Positions 10,173 through 18,080 are shown, counted from the stretch's first letter. The stretch: DNA of 64,000 bases from Longispora fulva (GCF_015751905.1 NZ_JADOUF010000001.1:806001-870000), one strand, 5' to 3'. Program-made: numbers and translations. The notes: generated from the sequence alone by a model not told the origin.

Positions 10173-10409
10173 CCCGAAGAACCCTCAGCCTTCATGCCTT
10201 CACCGCCGGACGGCGGCCGGCAAGTGAGATGCGCACGTAGCGCGGAGGAGGCGAGGCATCGGGAACTGAGTCGCAACGGTGGCGACCTTCCCTCCCTGCC
10301 ACAAGAACTGTATCCCACGGAATCAGGCGGAACATCGACCCGCGGAACGATCTTCCGTCCCATTTCCACACATACGCTGGCCCTCCATCCATTCTCAGGA
10401 GGCATCTCA

Positions 10410-12764
10410 GTGCAGTCCGATCGGGCCGAGGAACTCGCGGCCGAGCAGCAGATCGTGGACACCGTCTATGCCAGGCTCGCCCAGGTCCGCGCCGACGCGG
10501 CAGAGGTCGACCAGGAGGGCCACAACCGGGCCAGGTCCGGACCGGTCGGCGGGCTCGTCGAACGCGACGCGATGGTGCACCTGGCGGACCGCCGGATGAA
10601 GGGCCTGGACGCCGCGTACGAGGGGCTGGTCTTCGGGCGGCTGGACCTCGACGACCAGTCGGGATTCCACCTCGGCCGGCTGGGCCTGCGCGACGAGCAC
10701 CTGGAACCACTCCTCGTCGACTGGCGCGCGCCGGCCGCCGCCGCGTTCTACCAGGCCACGCCCGGGGTACCCCTGGGAGTGGTGCGCCGGCGCGTGATCA
10801 CCTGCGCCGGCCCCCGGGTGCTCGAGGTCGACGACGAGCTGCTGGCCGCGCAGGCCCCCGAGCACCTGCGGCTCGTCGGCGAGGGCGCCCTGATGGCCGC
10901 CCTCGAGCGGAGCAGGGGATCGGCGATGCGCGACATCGTCGCCACGATCCAGGGCGAGCAGGACGCGGCGATCCGGGCGCCCTCGGGCGGGGTCACCGAG
11001 ATCACCGGCGGCCCGGGCACCGGCAAGACCCAGGTCGCGCTGCACCGGGCCGCCTACCTGCTGTACGCCGAGCGCCGGCGGTTCGCCGAGCGCGGCGTGC
11101 TGGTCGTCGGGCCGTCAGCGGTGTTCACCCGCTACATCGGTCAGGTGCTGCCCGGGCTGGGCGAGGACGACGTCCGGCTCGCGGCACTGGGCGACCTCGC
11201 GGAGCCGGTGGCCGCGACCCGCTACGACGCGCCGGCGCTCGCAGCCCTCAAGGGTGACACCCGGATCGTCGACCCCCTCGCCGAACTCGCCTGGCAGGCC
11301 CCGCCGGACACGCCGGTGCGGCTGCGCGTCAGCCACGTGGGGCGGGCGCTCACGCTCGGGGAGAGCGAACTGGCGGCGGTCCGCCGCGCCGTCCGGGCCA
11401 GGGGGGTCGCGCCGAACGCCGCCCGGGGACTGGCGGCAGTCGAACTGCTCCGGGCATTGTGGGTCCGGCTGCGCGCCGAGGAGACCGGGCCGCCGACGGA
11501 GTACCGGGAGTTCCTCGACGACGTGGCCGACCGCGGCGAGTTCCGCGACTTCGTCGAGGAGTGGTGGCCGCCGCTGAGCCCGACGTGGGTGCTGTCGTGG
11601 CTCGCCGATCCAGCCCGGGGCGAGGCCGCCGGCCTGACCGCGGCCGAGGCGGCACTGCTCGCCGGGTCGTTCGCCGACTGCGTCGTGCCGCCGGACGTCG
11701 AGGAACCCGAACCGGCGCCCTGGACGGTGTCGGACGTGCCGCTCCTGGACGAGCTGCGCGTCCTGCTCGGCGTCACCCCGGAACGCAAGGGCTCCCGCAC
11801 CGAACCCCTCTGGGCACTACAGGAACTGCGGACCTGGGCCGAGCGGTCCCAGGAGGGCGGGTACGTCCTCAGCCGCGGCCTCGACAACGGCTGGGGCCTG
11901 TACGGCGCAGGGGACCCGATGCCCTTCGCCCGGCACCCCGACCTCGACGACGCGCCCGTCGTCGCCCAGCGCTGGGCCGAGGCCGTGCTGGCCAGCCTCG
12001 ACCTGAAGGTGCTCGAATGGGCCGACGCCGTCGACCCGTACGGCGAGCCCGGGTTCGCCCCAGTGATCAAGGGCGCGGCCCCCGCCCGCGAGAAGGAGGC
12101 CGTCGACGGGGACGACGGCTACGCGCACGTGATCGTCGACGAGGCCCAGGACCTGTCCCCGATGCAGTGGCGGATGCTGGGCCGGCGCGGCGAGTACGCC
12201 AGCTGGACCGTCGTCGGCGATCCGGCGCAGAGCTCGTGGGCCGACCCGACGGCCGCCCGGGCCGCGATGGAGCTCGCGATGGGCCCCGGCGCCCGGCACC
12301 GGTTCGCGCTGCGGACCAACTACCGCAACTCCACCGAGATCTTCGCGCTGGCCACCCGGGTCATCGCGGGCGTCGTACCCGCCGAAGAACTGCCGGTCGC
12401 GGTGCGCGCCACCGGCCGGGAGCCGGTGCTGCGGGCCATCAGCGCCGACACGCTCGCCGAGGAGGCCGTGCGGGCCGCCGCGGAACTGCTCGCCGAGGTG
12501 ACCGGGACCGTGGCGGTGATCGCGGCCGAACACCGGCTCGATCACCTGGCCGGCGCGCTGGGCGGACTGGCCGACGGCCGGCTGACCGTGCACGGCGCGC
12601 TGGAGGCCAAGGGCCTGGAGTTCGACGCGACGGTGGTCGTCGAACCGGCCGAGTTGCTGGCCGAGTCCGGATCCGGTCCCCGGACGCTGTATGTGGCCCT
12701 GACCAGGGCCACCAACCGGCTGACGGTGCTGCAGACCGGGTCCGGCTGGCTGCCGGCCGTCTGA
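10410..12764 (+). CDS. HelD-like RNA polymerase-associated ATPase/helicase
   Basis: 784 residues. The GTG at 10410 is chosen because a perfect AGGAGG lies 7 bases upstream. It is a UvrD/Rep-like superfamily 1 protein with an N-terminal coiled-coil segment (residues about 1-90), Walker A GGPGTGKT (200-207) and Walker B VIVDEAQD (574-581), plus the C-terminal motif YVALTRATNRL. This matches the HelD family, which removes stalled RNA polymerase from DNA. Actinobacterial members (HelR) can also displace rifamycin from the enzyme. Whether this copy protects against rifamycins is an inference. The gene stands alone and is followed by a strong hairpin. Confidence 0.88.
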   Translation: MQSDRAEELAAEQQIVDTVYARLAQVRADAAEVDQEGHNRARSGPVGGLVERDAMVHLADRRMKGLDAAYEGLVFGRLDLDDQSGFHLGRLGLRDEHLEPLLVDWRAPAAAAFYQATPGVPLGVVRRRVITCAGPRVLEVDDELLAAQAPEHLRLVGEGALMAALERSRGSAMRDIVATIQGEQDAAIRAPSGGVTEITGGPGTGKTQVALHRAAYLLYAERRRFAERGVLVVGPSAVFTRYIGQVLPGLGEDDVRLAALGDLAEPVAATRYDAPALAALKGDTRIVDPLAELAWQAPPDTPVRLRVSHVGRALTLGESELAAVRRAVRARGVAPNAARGLAAVELLRALWVRLRAEETGPPTEYREFLDDVADRGEFRDFVEEWWPPLSPTWVLSWLADPARGEAAGLTAAEAALLAGSFADCVVPPDVEEPEPAPWTVSDVPLLDELRVLLGVTPERKGSRTEPLWALQELRTWAERSQEGGYVLSRGLDNGWGLYGAGDPMPFARHPDLDDAPVVAQRWAEAVLASLDLKVLEWADAVDPYGEPGFAPVIKGAAPAREKEAVDGDDGYAHVIVDEAQDLSPMQWRMLGRRGEYASWTVVGDPAQSSWADPTAARAAMELAMGPGARHRFALRTNYRNSTEIFALATRVIAGVVPAEELPVAVRATGREPVLRAISADTLAEEAVRAAAELLAEVTGTVAVIAAEHRLDHLAGALGGLADGRLTVHGALEAKGLEFDATVVVEPAELLAESGSGPRTLYVALTRATNRLTVLQTGSGWLPAV

Positions 12765-12770
12765 GTCGCG

Positions 12771-12795
12771 GGTGGCCGGGTCGTCCCCGGCCACC
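12771..12795 (+). terminator. 10-bp hairpin after the helD-like gene
   Basis: GGTGGCCGGG (12771-12780), loop TCGTC, then CCCGGCCACC (12786-12795): perfect stem, followed by a pyrimidine-rich run. Confidence 0.75.
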
Positions 12796-12894
12796 GCTTC
12801 CCTTTCGTGGTGAGAGGCGGGTCACACCCGCCTCCGGTCACATTCGACCCGCCTGGCGAGTCATCCAGGTGTACCCACGAAAGAGGAGCCTGTG

Positions 12895-13365
12895 ATGGAA
12901 GCCCGTCTCAACATGTTCGGCAACGCCTCCGCGACGAAGTTCCTGAAGTACATCAACACCGCCGGCAAGGTCATCTCCGACTCGACGTTGCCGGCCGCGA
13001 CCCAGGAGCTGGTGAAGATCCGGGCCAGCCAGATCAACGGCTGCGGCTTCTGCCTGGACATGCACACCAAGGACGCCGCGCACGCCGGTGAGACCTCGCT
13101 GCGGCTGAACCTCGTCGCCGCCTGGCGCGAGGCGAAGGTGTTCACCGAGGCGGAGCGCGCCGCCCTGGAACTGACCGAGGCCGGTACCCGGCTCGCCGAC
13201 GGCCGGGGCGTCAGCGACGACGCCTGGGCCGACGCCGCCAAGCACCACGACGAGGACCAGATGGCCGCCCTGGTCTCGCTGATCGCCCTGATCAACGCCT
13301 ACAACCGGATGAACGTCCTCGTCCAGCAGCCCGCCGGGGACTACCAGCCCGGACAGTGGGCGTAA
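12895..13365 (+). CDS. Carboxymuconolactone decarboxylase family (AhpD-like) protein
   Basis: 156 residues. The ATG at 12895 is preferred over the in-frame GTG at 12892 because GAGGAG sits 6 bases before the ATG and only 3 before the GTG. It carries the alkylhydroperoxidase motif CxxCxxxH (Cys50, Cys53, His57 in INGCGFCLDMH), the redox/proton-relay centre of AhpD-like peroxidases. The length and the ELVKIRASQING signature are typical. It is convergent with the ECF sigma-factor gene. A second family member lies at 21050 in this window. Confidence 0.92.
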   Translation: MEARLNMFGNASATKFLKYINTAGKVISDSTLPAATQELVKIRASQINGCGFCLDMHTKDAAHAGETSLRLNLVAAWREAKVFTEAERAALELTEAGTRLADGRGVSDDAWADAAKHHDEDQMAALVSLIALINAYNRMNVLVQQPAGDYQPGQWA

Positions 13366-13371
13366 CTGGCC

Positions 13372-13392
13372 CGTGCCGCGCCCGCCGGCACG
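13372..13392. terminator. Hairpin between convergent ahpD-like and sigma-factor genes
   Basis: CGTGCCG (13372-13378) pairs with CGGCACG (13386-13392) over a 7-base loop. A smaller CCCAC/GTGGG hairpin follows at 13395-13410. Both lie in the 69-base convergent gap. Confidence 0.5.
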
Positions 13393-13434
13393 CACCCACG
13401 CCCGGGTGGGGTCGCGACGCCGGCGCGGTGCGGC

Positions 13435-14679
13435 TCATGGGCCGGACAGCTGGTCGCGGCGACGGACGAGGTACGCCGTCTCCGCGGAGTTGCCGGCCAA
13501 CCCGATCGCCCGGTCGTAGGCCGCCCGCGCCTCCTCGCCGCGGCCGAGCCGGCGCAGCAGGTCCGCGCGGGTGGCGTGGAAGGCGTGGTAGCCGTCCAGC
13601 GGCAGACCGTCGACCTCGGCCAGCGCGACCTGCGGTCCGTCGAGCTCGGCGACGGCGATCGCCCGGTTGAGCCGCACGATCGGCGAGGGGTCCAGGCGGC
13701 TCAGGTGGTCATACAGCGCGACGACCTGGGACCAGTCGGTGTCGCGGACATCGGGGGCGTCGGTGTGCACGGCGTTGATCGCGGCAAGGAGCTGGTAGCG
13801 CCCCGGCGGCTGCCCGGACGCGAGGCGCGCGCGGAGCAGGGCGTGGCCCTCGGCGATCAGCGCGCGGTCCCAGGCGCCGCGGTCCTGCTCGGCGAGGGTG
13901 ACGAGTTCGCCGCCCGCCGACACCCGCGCCGCCCGGCGGGCCTCGGTCAGCAGCATCAGCGCCAGGAGACCTGCGACCTCGCCGTCCGTCGGCATCAGGG
14001 CCCGGACCAGCCGGGTCAGCCGGATCGCCTCGGCGGTCAGGTCGGCGCGGACCGCCTCCTTCCCGGGGGCCGAGGCCAGGTAGCCCTCGTTGAAGATCAG
14101 GTAGAGGACCGCGAGCACCCCGGTGACCCGGGCGGGGAGGTCCTCGCGCGCCGGTACCCGGTAAGGGATCCTCGCGACCTTGATCTTCTCCTTCGCGCGG
14201 GTGATCCGCCGACCCATGGCGGTCTCCTGGACCAGGAACGCCGCCGCGATCTCGGGCACCGTGAGCCCGCCGACCATCCGCAGGGTCAGCGCGACCCGGG
14301 CCTCCATCGCGAGAGCCGGGTGACAACAGGTGAAGACGAGGCGGAGCCGGTCGTCGTCGATGACGCCGAGCGGTTCGGGGGTGTCGGCCAGCATCAGCGC
14401 CTCCTGGTGCTTCTCCTCGCGCCGGGCCTCGCGGCGGAGCCGGTCGATGGCCCTGCGGTGGGCGGTGGTGGTGAGCCACCCGCCGGGATTCGGGGGTACG
14501 CCGTCGACCGGCCAGCGCTCGACGGCGATCGCGAACGCCTCGGCCGCCATCTCCTCGGCGATGTCGAGGTCCCCGACCCGCCTGGCCAGGGTGGCGACCA
14601 CGCGGGCCCACTCCTCGCGGTGGACCCTGGTGATCACCTCGCCGACACCGGTCACGCGAACGGCCGCAGTTCGATCCAC
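13435..14679 (-). CDS. ECF-type sigma factor with DUF6596 extension (ECF42-like)
   Basis: 414 residues from the GTG at 14679, chosen because GGGGAGG lies just upstream; the frame is open further upstream but that part reads as non-coding. Region sigma-2 is at about 20-90 (DIAEEMAAEAFAIAVERW, then GGWLTTTAHRRAIDRLR) and sigma-4 at about 110-180 (MVGGLTVPEIAAAFL, MGRRITRAKEKI). A long C-terminal helical extension follows (YLIFNEGYLAS, then TPR-like), as in the ECF42 group. In that group the extension is needed for activity and a DGPF/YCII-related gene is usually adjacent. No such partner lies beside this gene. No anti-sigma factor is visible either. Confidence 0.88.
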   Translation of the reverse strand: MDRTAAVRVTGVGEVITRVHREEWARVVATLARRVGDLDIAEEMAAEAFAIAVERWPVDGVPPNPGGWLTTTAHRRAIDRLRREARREEKHQEALMLADTPEPLGVIDDDRLRLVFTCCHPALAMEARVALTLRMVGGLTVPEIAAAFLVQETAMGRRITRAKEKIKVARIPYRVPAREDLPARVTGVLAVLYLIFNEGYLASAPGKEAVRADLTAEAIRLTRLVRALMPTDGEVAGLLALMLLTEARRAARVSAGGELVTLAEQDRGAWDRALIAEGHALLRARLASGQPPGRYQLLAAINAVHTDAPDVRDTDWSQVVALYDHLSRLDPSPIVRLNRAIAVAELDGPQVALAEVDGLPLDGYHAFHATRADLLRRLGRGEEARAAYDRAIGLAGNSAETAYLVRRRDQLSGP

Positions 14680-14925
14680 GCCGCCTCCCCTTCCCGCCCG
14701 TCGACGACCGTGGCCACGTCGGGCGGTCTTCTCCCCTGCTACGAACACCGCCGCCCCGATCCGACACATACTTCGAGGGCCTGTCCGCGGCCTCGATGCT
14801 ATCGGCCCCCAGCGACCGAGAAGCCGCACCTCATAGAGATGCGCGGATGTGGGCCATGGTGACTCGGCGTATGTGTAAAACTTTCGGAGAGTGGCCTTTC
14901 CGGCTCACCACCTGGGGGGAACGAC

Positions 14926-15243
14926 ATGGCTCCGAAGACGGCCGCCGGCAAGATGCGCGGCTCCGACCTGTTGAAGAACCGGTACACCGAACAGGACCTC
15001 GAGAAACTGCTGGCGGTAGGCGACGCAGAGGGGATCGACCTCGTCGACTTCTTCCCGGTCGGCATCCCGGCCCCCGACGGCAGCTGGGGCGTGTGGCACG
15101 TCAAACGCGACAACCTGGCCACCCTGCTGGACCGGCTCACCAAGCTGGAGCACATCCCGGTATTCAAGGTCTTCCCGAAGGGCATCCCCTTCCCCGACAT
15201 GTTCGAAGTGATCTTCGAGGCGGGTTCGCAACGGCGCTACTGA
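14926..15243 (+). CDS. Small protein with two 40-residue repeats, partner of radical SAM enzyme
   Basis: 105 residues with a strong GGGGGGAA ribosome site in front of the ATG. I do not recognise a named family. The protein is an internal duplication: FPVGIPAPD (43-51) recurs as FPKGIPFPD (83-91), exactly 40 residues later, and each is preceded by an amphipathic helix with matching Leu, Glu and Ile positions (L28/L68, E35/E75, I37/I77). There is no signal peptide and no cysteine. It ends 3 bases before the radical SAM gene, so the two are surely co-translated. It could be a substrate, a peptide-binding partner or a scaffold for the enzyme. Confidence 0.8.
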   Translation: MAPKTAAGKMRGSDLLKNRYTEQDLEKLLAVGDAEGIDLVDFFPVGIPAPDGSWGVWHVKRDNLATLLDRLTKLEHIPVFKVFPKGIPFPDMFEVIFEAGSQRRY

Positions 15244-15246
15244 CCC

Positions 15247-16236
15247 GTGCGCCTGACCGGCAGGGAAGGGATCCTCCAGATCCACCCCACCCGACGCTGC
15301 AACCTCAGCTGTCTGCACTGCTACTCCGAGTCCGGCCCGGGCGCGCGCGAGGAGCTCGCGCTCGGCACCTTGCTGGCCGTCGTCACCGACGCCGCCGAAC
15401 TCGGGTACACGGTGCTGTCGGTCTCCGGCGGAGAGCCGCTCATGTACCGGCCGCTGCCGCTCCTGCTCGCCCACGCGCGGGCGCACGCGATGCGCACCCT
15501 CGTCACCACCAACGGCACGCTGACCAGCTCTCGTCATCTCGAGCCCATCGCCGCGCACCTGGACCTGCTCGCGCTGAGTCTGGACGGGCCACCCGCCGAC
15601 CACGACGAGATGCGGGCCCGGCCCGGCGCGTTCGACACGCTCGCCTCCCGGATGGACGACGTCCGGGCGGCCGGGATCACCTTCGGCTTCCTGTTCACCC
15701 TGACCCAGCACAACGTGCACCAGCTCGACTGGGCCGTGCGCTTCGCCCTCGAACAGAAGGCGTCGCTGTTGCAGATCCACCCGCTGGAGGCGTCCGGCCG
15801 GGCGTCGGGGATGGCCGACTCCGTTCCCGACGAGATCGAGTGCGCCGCGGCGGTGCTGGAGGTCGCGCGCCTGCGCCACGAGGTCGGCGACCAGCTGCGC
15901 GTCCACCTCGACCTGACCGTGCGGGCCGCCCTGCCCCACAGTCCGATGTCGGCGGAGGACCATGACCCGTCGGCGGCGTTCGCGCGACTGGTGTCCCCGC
16001 TGGTCGTGGAGCCCGACGGCCGCTGCGTGCCCCTCGAGTACGGCTTCCCCGCGTCGTTCGCCCTGGGCGACGTCACCGAGCACCGTCTGAGCGTTCTGGC
16101 CGCGACCTGGCGGGACACCGTACTGCCGAGATTCCAGCGGCTCGTCGCCGACGTCCACCACACGCTCACCGCCGAGGATGGCCCCCTGGTCGCCAACTGG
16201 TACGCCGAGACCACCCGCGCCGCCCGGTCCCGCTGA
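15247..16236 (+). CDS. Radical SAM protein
   Basis: 329 residues from GTG, 3 bases after the small repeat protein. The 4Fe-4S/SAM motif CxxxCxxC is intact (Cys18, Cys22, Cys25 in RRCNLSCLHCYSES), followed by a GGEP SAM-binding motif (SVSGGEPLMY) and TTNGTL, as in peptide-modifying and heme-pathway radical SAM enzymes. The C-terminal region keeps the layout of a SPASM/twitch domain (EPDGRCVPLEYGFP, then FALGDV) but has one cysteine there, so an auxiliary cluster is unlikely. The context (small partner gene, no other biosynthetic genes) suggests a peptide- or protein-modifying enzyme. The reaction is unknown. Confidence 0.88.
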   Translation: MRLTGREGILQIHPTRRCNLSCLHCYSESGPGAREELALGTLLAVVTDAAELGYTVLSVSGGEPLMYRPLPLLLAHARAHAMRTLVTTNGTLTSSRHLEPIAAHLDLLALSLDGPPADHDEMRARPGAFDTLASRMDDVRAAGITFGFLFTLTQHNVHQLDWAVRFALEQKASLLQIHPLEASGRASGMADSVPDEIECAAAVLEVARLRHEVGDQLRVHLDLTVRAALPHSPMSAEDHDPSAAFARLVSPLVVEPDGRCVPLEYGFPASFALGDVTEHRLSVLAATWRDTVLPRFQRLVADVHHTLTAEDGPLVANWYAETTRAARSR

Positions 16237-16263
16237 GCACCGCGCGGCCGGGGTCGTCCTGGG

Positions 16264-16560
16264 ATGTCGCTTGGGGAACCGGTGCCACCCGCCGCGCCTC
16301 TGATAAGCATGTTCACGGGGATGCGGTACCGGGTGGCCTTCGTGGTGGGGATGGGCTGCTGGGCGGTCGTGCTGAAATGGGTGCTCCTGGACGGGATCCT
16401 GGAGGGACGGTGGCTGGCGACGGCCGCGCTCGTCGTGCCCACCCTGCTGGCGCCCGTCGTCCTGTGGTGGCTGCGCAGGCGCAGGATCGCCGAGGGCGAG
16501 GCGATGCTCGCCGAGATCCGCGCCGCCCGCAATGACGCACCGCCCACCGGACCGTCCTGA
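16264..16560 (+). CDS. Small two-helix membrane protein, unknown function
   Basis: 98 residues from the first ATG; in-frame ATGs at 16309 and 16321 are alternative starts and no ribosome site decides between them. Two hydrophobic segments (VAFVVGMGCWAVVL and ATAALVVPTLLAPVVLWWL) are followed by a basic, charged tail (RRRRIAEGEAMLAEIRAARND). It lies 27 bases after the radical SAM gene and could belong to that transcript, but nothing links the functions. Hypothetical. Confidence 0.6.
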   Translation: MSLGEPVPPAAPLISMFTGMRYRVAFVVGMGCWAVVLKWVLLDGILEGRWLATAALVVPTLLAPVVLWWLRRRRIAEGEAMLAEIRAARNDAPPTGPS

Positions 16561-16574
16561 GCGATCAGCCGCGG

Positions 16575-16603
16575 AAACTACTTTCCAAACTGGAAAGTAG
16601 TTT
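16575..16603. promoter_or_regulatory. Perfect 13-bp palindromic operator overlapping a promoter
   Basis: AAACTACTTTCCA (16575-16587) and TGGAAAGTAGTTT (16591-16603) are perfect inverted repeats with a 3-base spacer. A -10-like TATGCT follows at 16605-16610 with TTTCCA 17 bases before it, so the palindrome covers the -35 and spacer. The likely ligand is the winged-helix regulator encoded at 17057, giving autoregulation. The -10 lies so close to the ATG at 16617 that a leaderless transcript is plausible. Confidence 0.75.
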
Positions 16604-16616
16604 CTATGCTGTAGCC

Positions 16617-17060
16617 ATGAACGATCTCACGCCCCCCACCAGCGCCCAGGCCCGCGAACGCCTCGCCACCGCCCAGGGACTCGCCACCACCACCGCCCGC
16701 CGAGGAGCCGTCGTCGGCTCGATCACCACCGCCGCCGTCGGTGTCCTCATGGCGGGCGCCCTCGCCGCGACGTCGTACTTCGCGTCGAGGAACCCGATCG
16801 CCCTCGCCCTGTCGTTCGCGGTCTACGGCATCGCGCTGGCACTGCTGATGGCGTGGCACCGCCGCACCCAGGTGGTCGCCCAACGCGGCTTCGGTCGGGC
16901 CTACATCCGCGCACTCATCACCACGATCGTGCTGTACGCCACCGGGGTGGCCCTGCTCCCACAACACCTGTCCTGGCCGTGGACGACTGCCTACTGCGTC
17001 CTGGTGGCGTTGCCGATGCTCGTCACCGCCACCCGCATGGCCACCGGCGCGCGCCGGTGA
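16617..17060 (+). CDS. Small integral membrane protein coupled to a winged-helix regulator
   Basis: 147 residues with about four membrane helices (residues about 30-52, 58-78, 98-115, 120-138) after a soluble N-terminus. No family is recognised. Its stop overlaps the GTG of the regulator gene (GTGA), and both follow the perfect palindrome at 16575-16603. This gene is therefore the likely target of that regulator. Confidence 0.82.
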   Translation: MNDLTPPTSAQARERLATAQGLATTTARRGAVVGSITTAAVGVLMAGALAATSYFASRNPIALALSFAVYGIALALLMAWHRRTQVVAQRGFGRAYIRALITTIVLYATGVALLPQHLSWPWTTAYCVLVALPMLVTATRMATGARR

Positions 17061-17368
17061 GCGACGCCGGAGCCACCCACCCCCGCCACCGACTCAACGA
17101 GACGATCCACGCGCCGGTGCGGTTCAGCATCGTGGCGGCGCTGTACGCGGCGGACCAGGCCGAGTTCGGCTTCATCCGCGACACGGTCCAGATCTCGGAC
17201 TCGGTGCTGTCCCGGCAGATCGGCGTGCTGGAAGCGGCCGGCTACGTCCAGGTGCGCAAGGGACACGTCGGCAAGCGCCCGCGCACCTGGCTGTCGCTCA
17301 CCGCGGACGGCAGACAGGTCTTCACCGACCACCTCGCCGCCCTCCGCGCCATCGCCGACGGTGTCTGA
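17057..17368 (+). CDS. Winged-helix transcriptional regulator (MarR-like, HTH_34 type)
   Basis: 103 residues from a GTG overlapping the previous stop. The protein is nearly all winged helix: RFSIVAALYAADQAEFGFI, recognition-helix region SDSVLSRQIGVLEAAGYV, then a wing KRPRTWLSLTADGRQVF. This is the small one-domain type often paired with a membrane protein. It lacks an obvious ligand domain. The perfect palindrome upstream of the operon is its probable binding site. Confidence 0.87.
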   Translation: MSDAGATHPRHRLNETIHAPVRFSIVAALYAADQAEFGFIRDTVQISDSVLSRQIGVLEAAGYVQVRKGHVGKRPRTWLSLTADGRQVFTDHLAALRAIADGV

Positions 17369-17516
17369 ACCATCACCGGAGCCATTCTCCGGGAATAGCC
17401 CGAGGCCCACGAGAATGGTCGTGAAGGACGTCCCCGAAAAAGCGTTGCGATGGCTGGCACTGGAAATTATGGTTGTCACATCACGTCGAACGACACCGAC
17501 CGAAGGAGGGGAAGAC

Positions 17517-17648
17517 ATGACGCGGACCGCCACCACGAACTGGCAGCGAGTCGCACTGCGCGGCGATGTCGTCGTGCACATGTCCAACCGGCCCTTCGGG
17601 CATCTGCACCCGAAGCCGTATGTGAATATGGGCAGGTGGCAGGCGTAG
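17517..17648 (+). CDS. 43-residue small protein, unknown
   Basis: The ATG at 17517 is preceded by an excellent ribosome site (AGGAGGGG, 17504-17511), and a terminator with a T-tract follows about 17 bases after the stop. This supports a real small gene. The frame is open back to 17361, but that part reads as intergenic. The C-terminal half is rich in His, Pro and aromatic residues (HMSNRPFGHLHPKPYVN). It has no signal peptide or membrane helix. Its neighbour on the right is the tRNA array. Confidence 0.55.
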   Translation: MTRTATTNWQRVALRGDVVVHMSNRPFGHLHPKPYVNMGRWQA

Positions 17649-17665
17649 CACATCCAGTGCCGCCG

Positions 17666-17697
17666 CCGCCCCGTCCCCATCGGACAGGGCGGTTTTT
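17666..17697 (+). terminator. Rho-independent terminator with T-tract
   Basis: An 11-bp stem with one mismatch (17666-17676 with 17682-17692, loop CCATC) is followed directly by TTTTT. It separates the 43-residue ORF from the tRNA array. Confidence 0.85.
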
Positions 17698-17720
17698 CGT
17701 TTACCTGGTCTGCGCATCCC

Positions 17721-17784
17721 GCGGACTGTGCAGCTCACCAGCCTCCCGAACTGGCGGTCGCAGGTTCGATTCCTGCCGCCCGCG
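17721..17784 (+). tRNA. tRNA-Gly(CCC)-like, D-arm truncated (probable pseudo-tRNA)
   Basis: The T-arm is perfect (GCAGG TTCGATT CCTGC). The anticodon loop CTCCCGA has T33 and anticodon CCC. Five of seven acceptor pairs form. Only about 10 bases lie between acceptor and anticodon arm, so most of the D-arm is missing. No CCA is encoded. Confidence 0.5.
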
Positions 17785-17912
17785 GCATTGCCGTGCCCAC
17801 GGCGAACTGTCACCTGAGAATTCCACAGCGGATAGCACGAATGACGCGGCGCGCACCTCGCGCGCCGGAAAGTCCAGCACGCCTCGAGAATGCGAATGCT
17901 GGCAGCATCAAT
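17785..17912. other. Unassigned spacer inside tRNA array
   Basis: This stretch contains a strong GC hairpin (GGCGCGC, loop ACCTC, GCGCGCC, near 17849-17867) and a second pairing CCAGCA/TGCTGG. A badly decayed tRNA is conceivable (a GCACGAATGAC D-like stretch and a CTCGAGA T-like loop), but the arms do not pair well enough to call. Confidence 0.4.
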
Positions 17913-17984
17913 GCCCTCTTGGCGTAACTGGCAGCGCGCACGGTTGAAGCCCGTGGGGACCCTGTTCGAGTCAGGGGGAGGGCG
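17913..17984 (+). tRNA. tRNA-Phe(GAA)
   Basis: Complete cloverleaf. Acceptor GCCCTCT/GGAGGGC, D-stem GCGT/GCGC, anticodon stem CACGG/CCGTG with loop TTGAAGC (anticodon GAA), T-arm CCCTG TTCGAGT CAGGG. Discriminator G. CCA is not encoded. Confidence 0.8.
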
Positions 17985-18001
17985 CGATGGTTTTCGCTCG
18001 C

Positions 18002-18073
18002 GGGCCGCGAGCATGGATGGTTATGCTCCGGACTCTTAATCCGGATAGCGGGGTTCAAGTCCCTGGCGGCCCA
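18002..18073 (+). tRNA. tRNA-Lys(CTT)
   Basis: Seven perfect acceptor pairs (GGGCCGC/GCGGCCC), D-stem GCAT/ATGC, anticodon stem CCGGA/TCCGG with loop CTCTTAA (anticodon CTT), T-arm CGGGG TTCAAGT CCCTG. Discriminator A. CCA is not encoded. Confidence 0.83.
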
Positions 18074-18080
18074 CGCACGA

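Noticed and set aside
10173-10409. Rifamycin-associated element upstream of the helD-like gene
   Set aside because: No matching inverted repeat was found. A small GTCGC/GCGAC pairing at 10270-10286 is too weak.
17785-17912. A tenth tRNA between the Gly-like and Phe genes
   Set aside because: The acceptor and T-stems pair poorly and the candidate anticodon loop lacks T33. Only a GC hairpin is certain.
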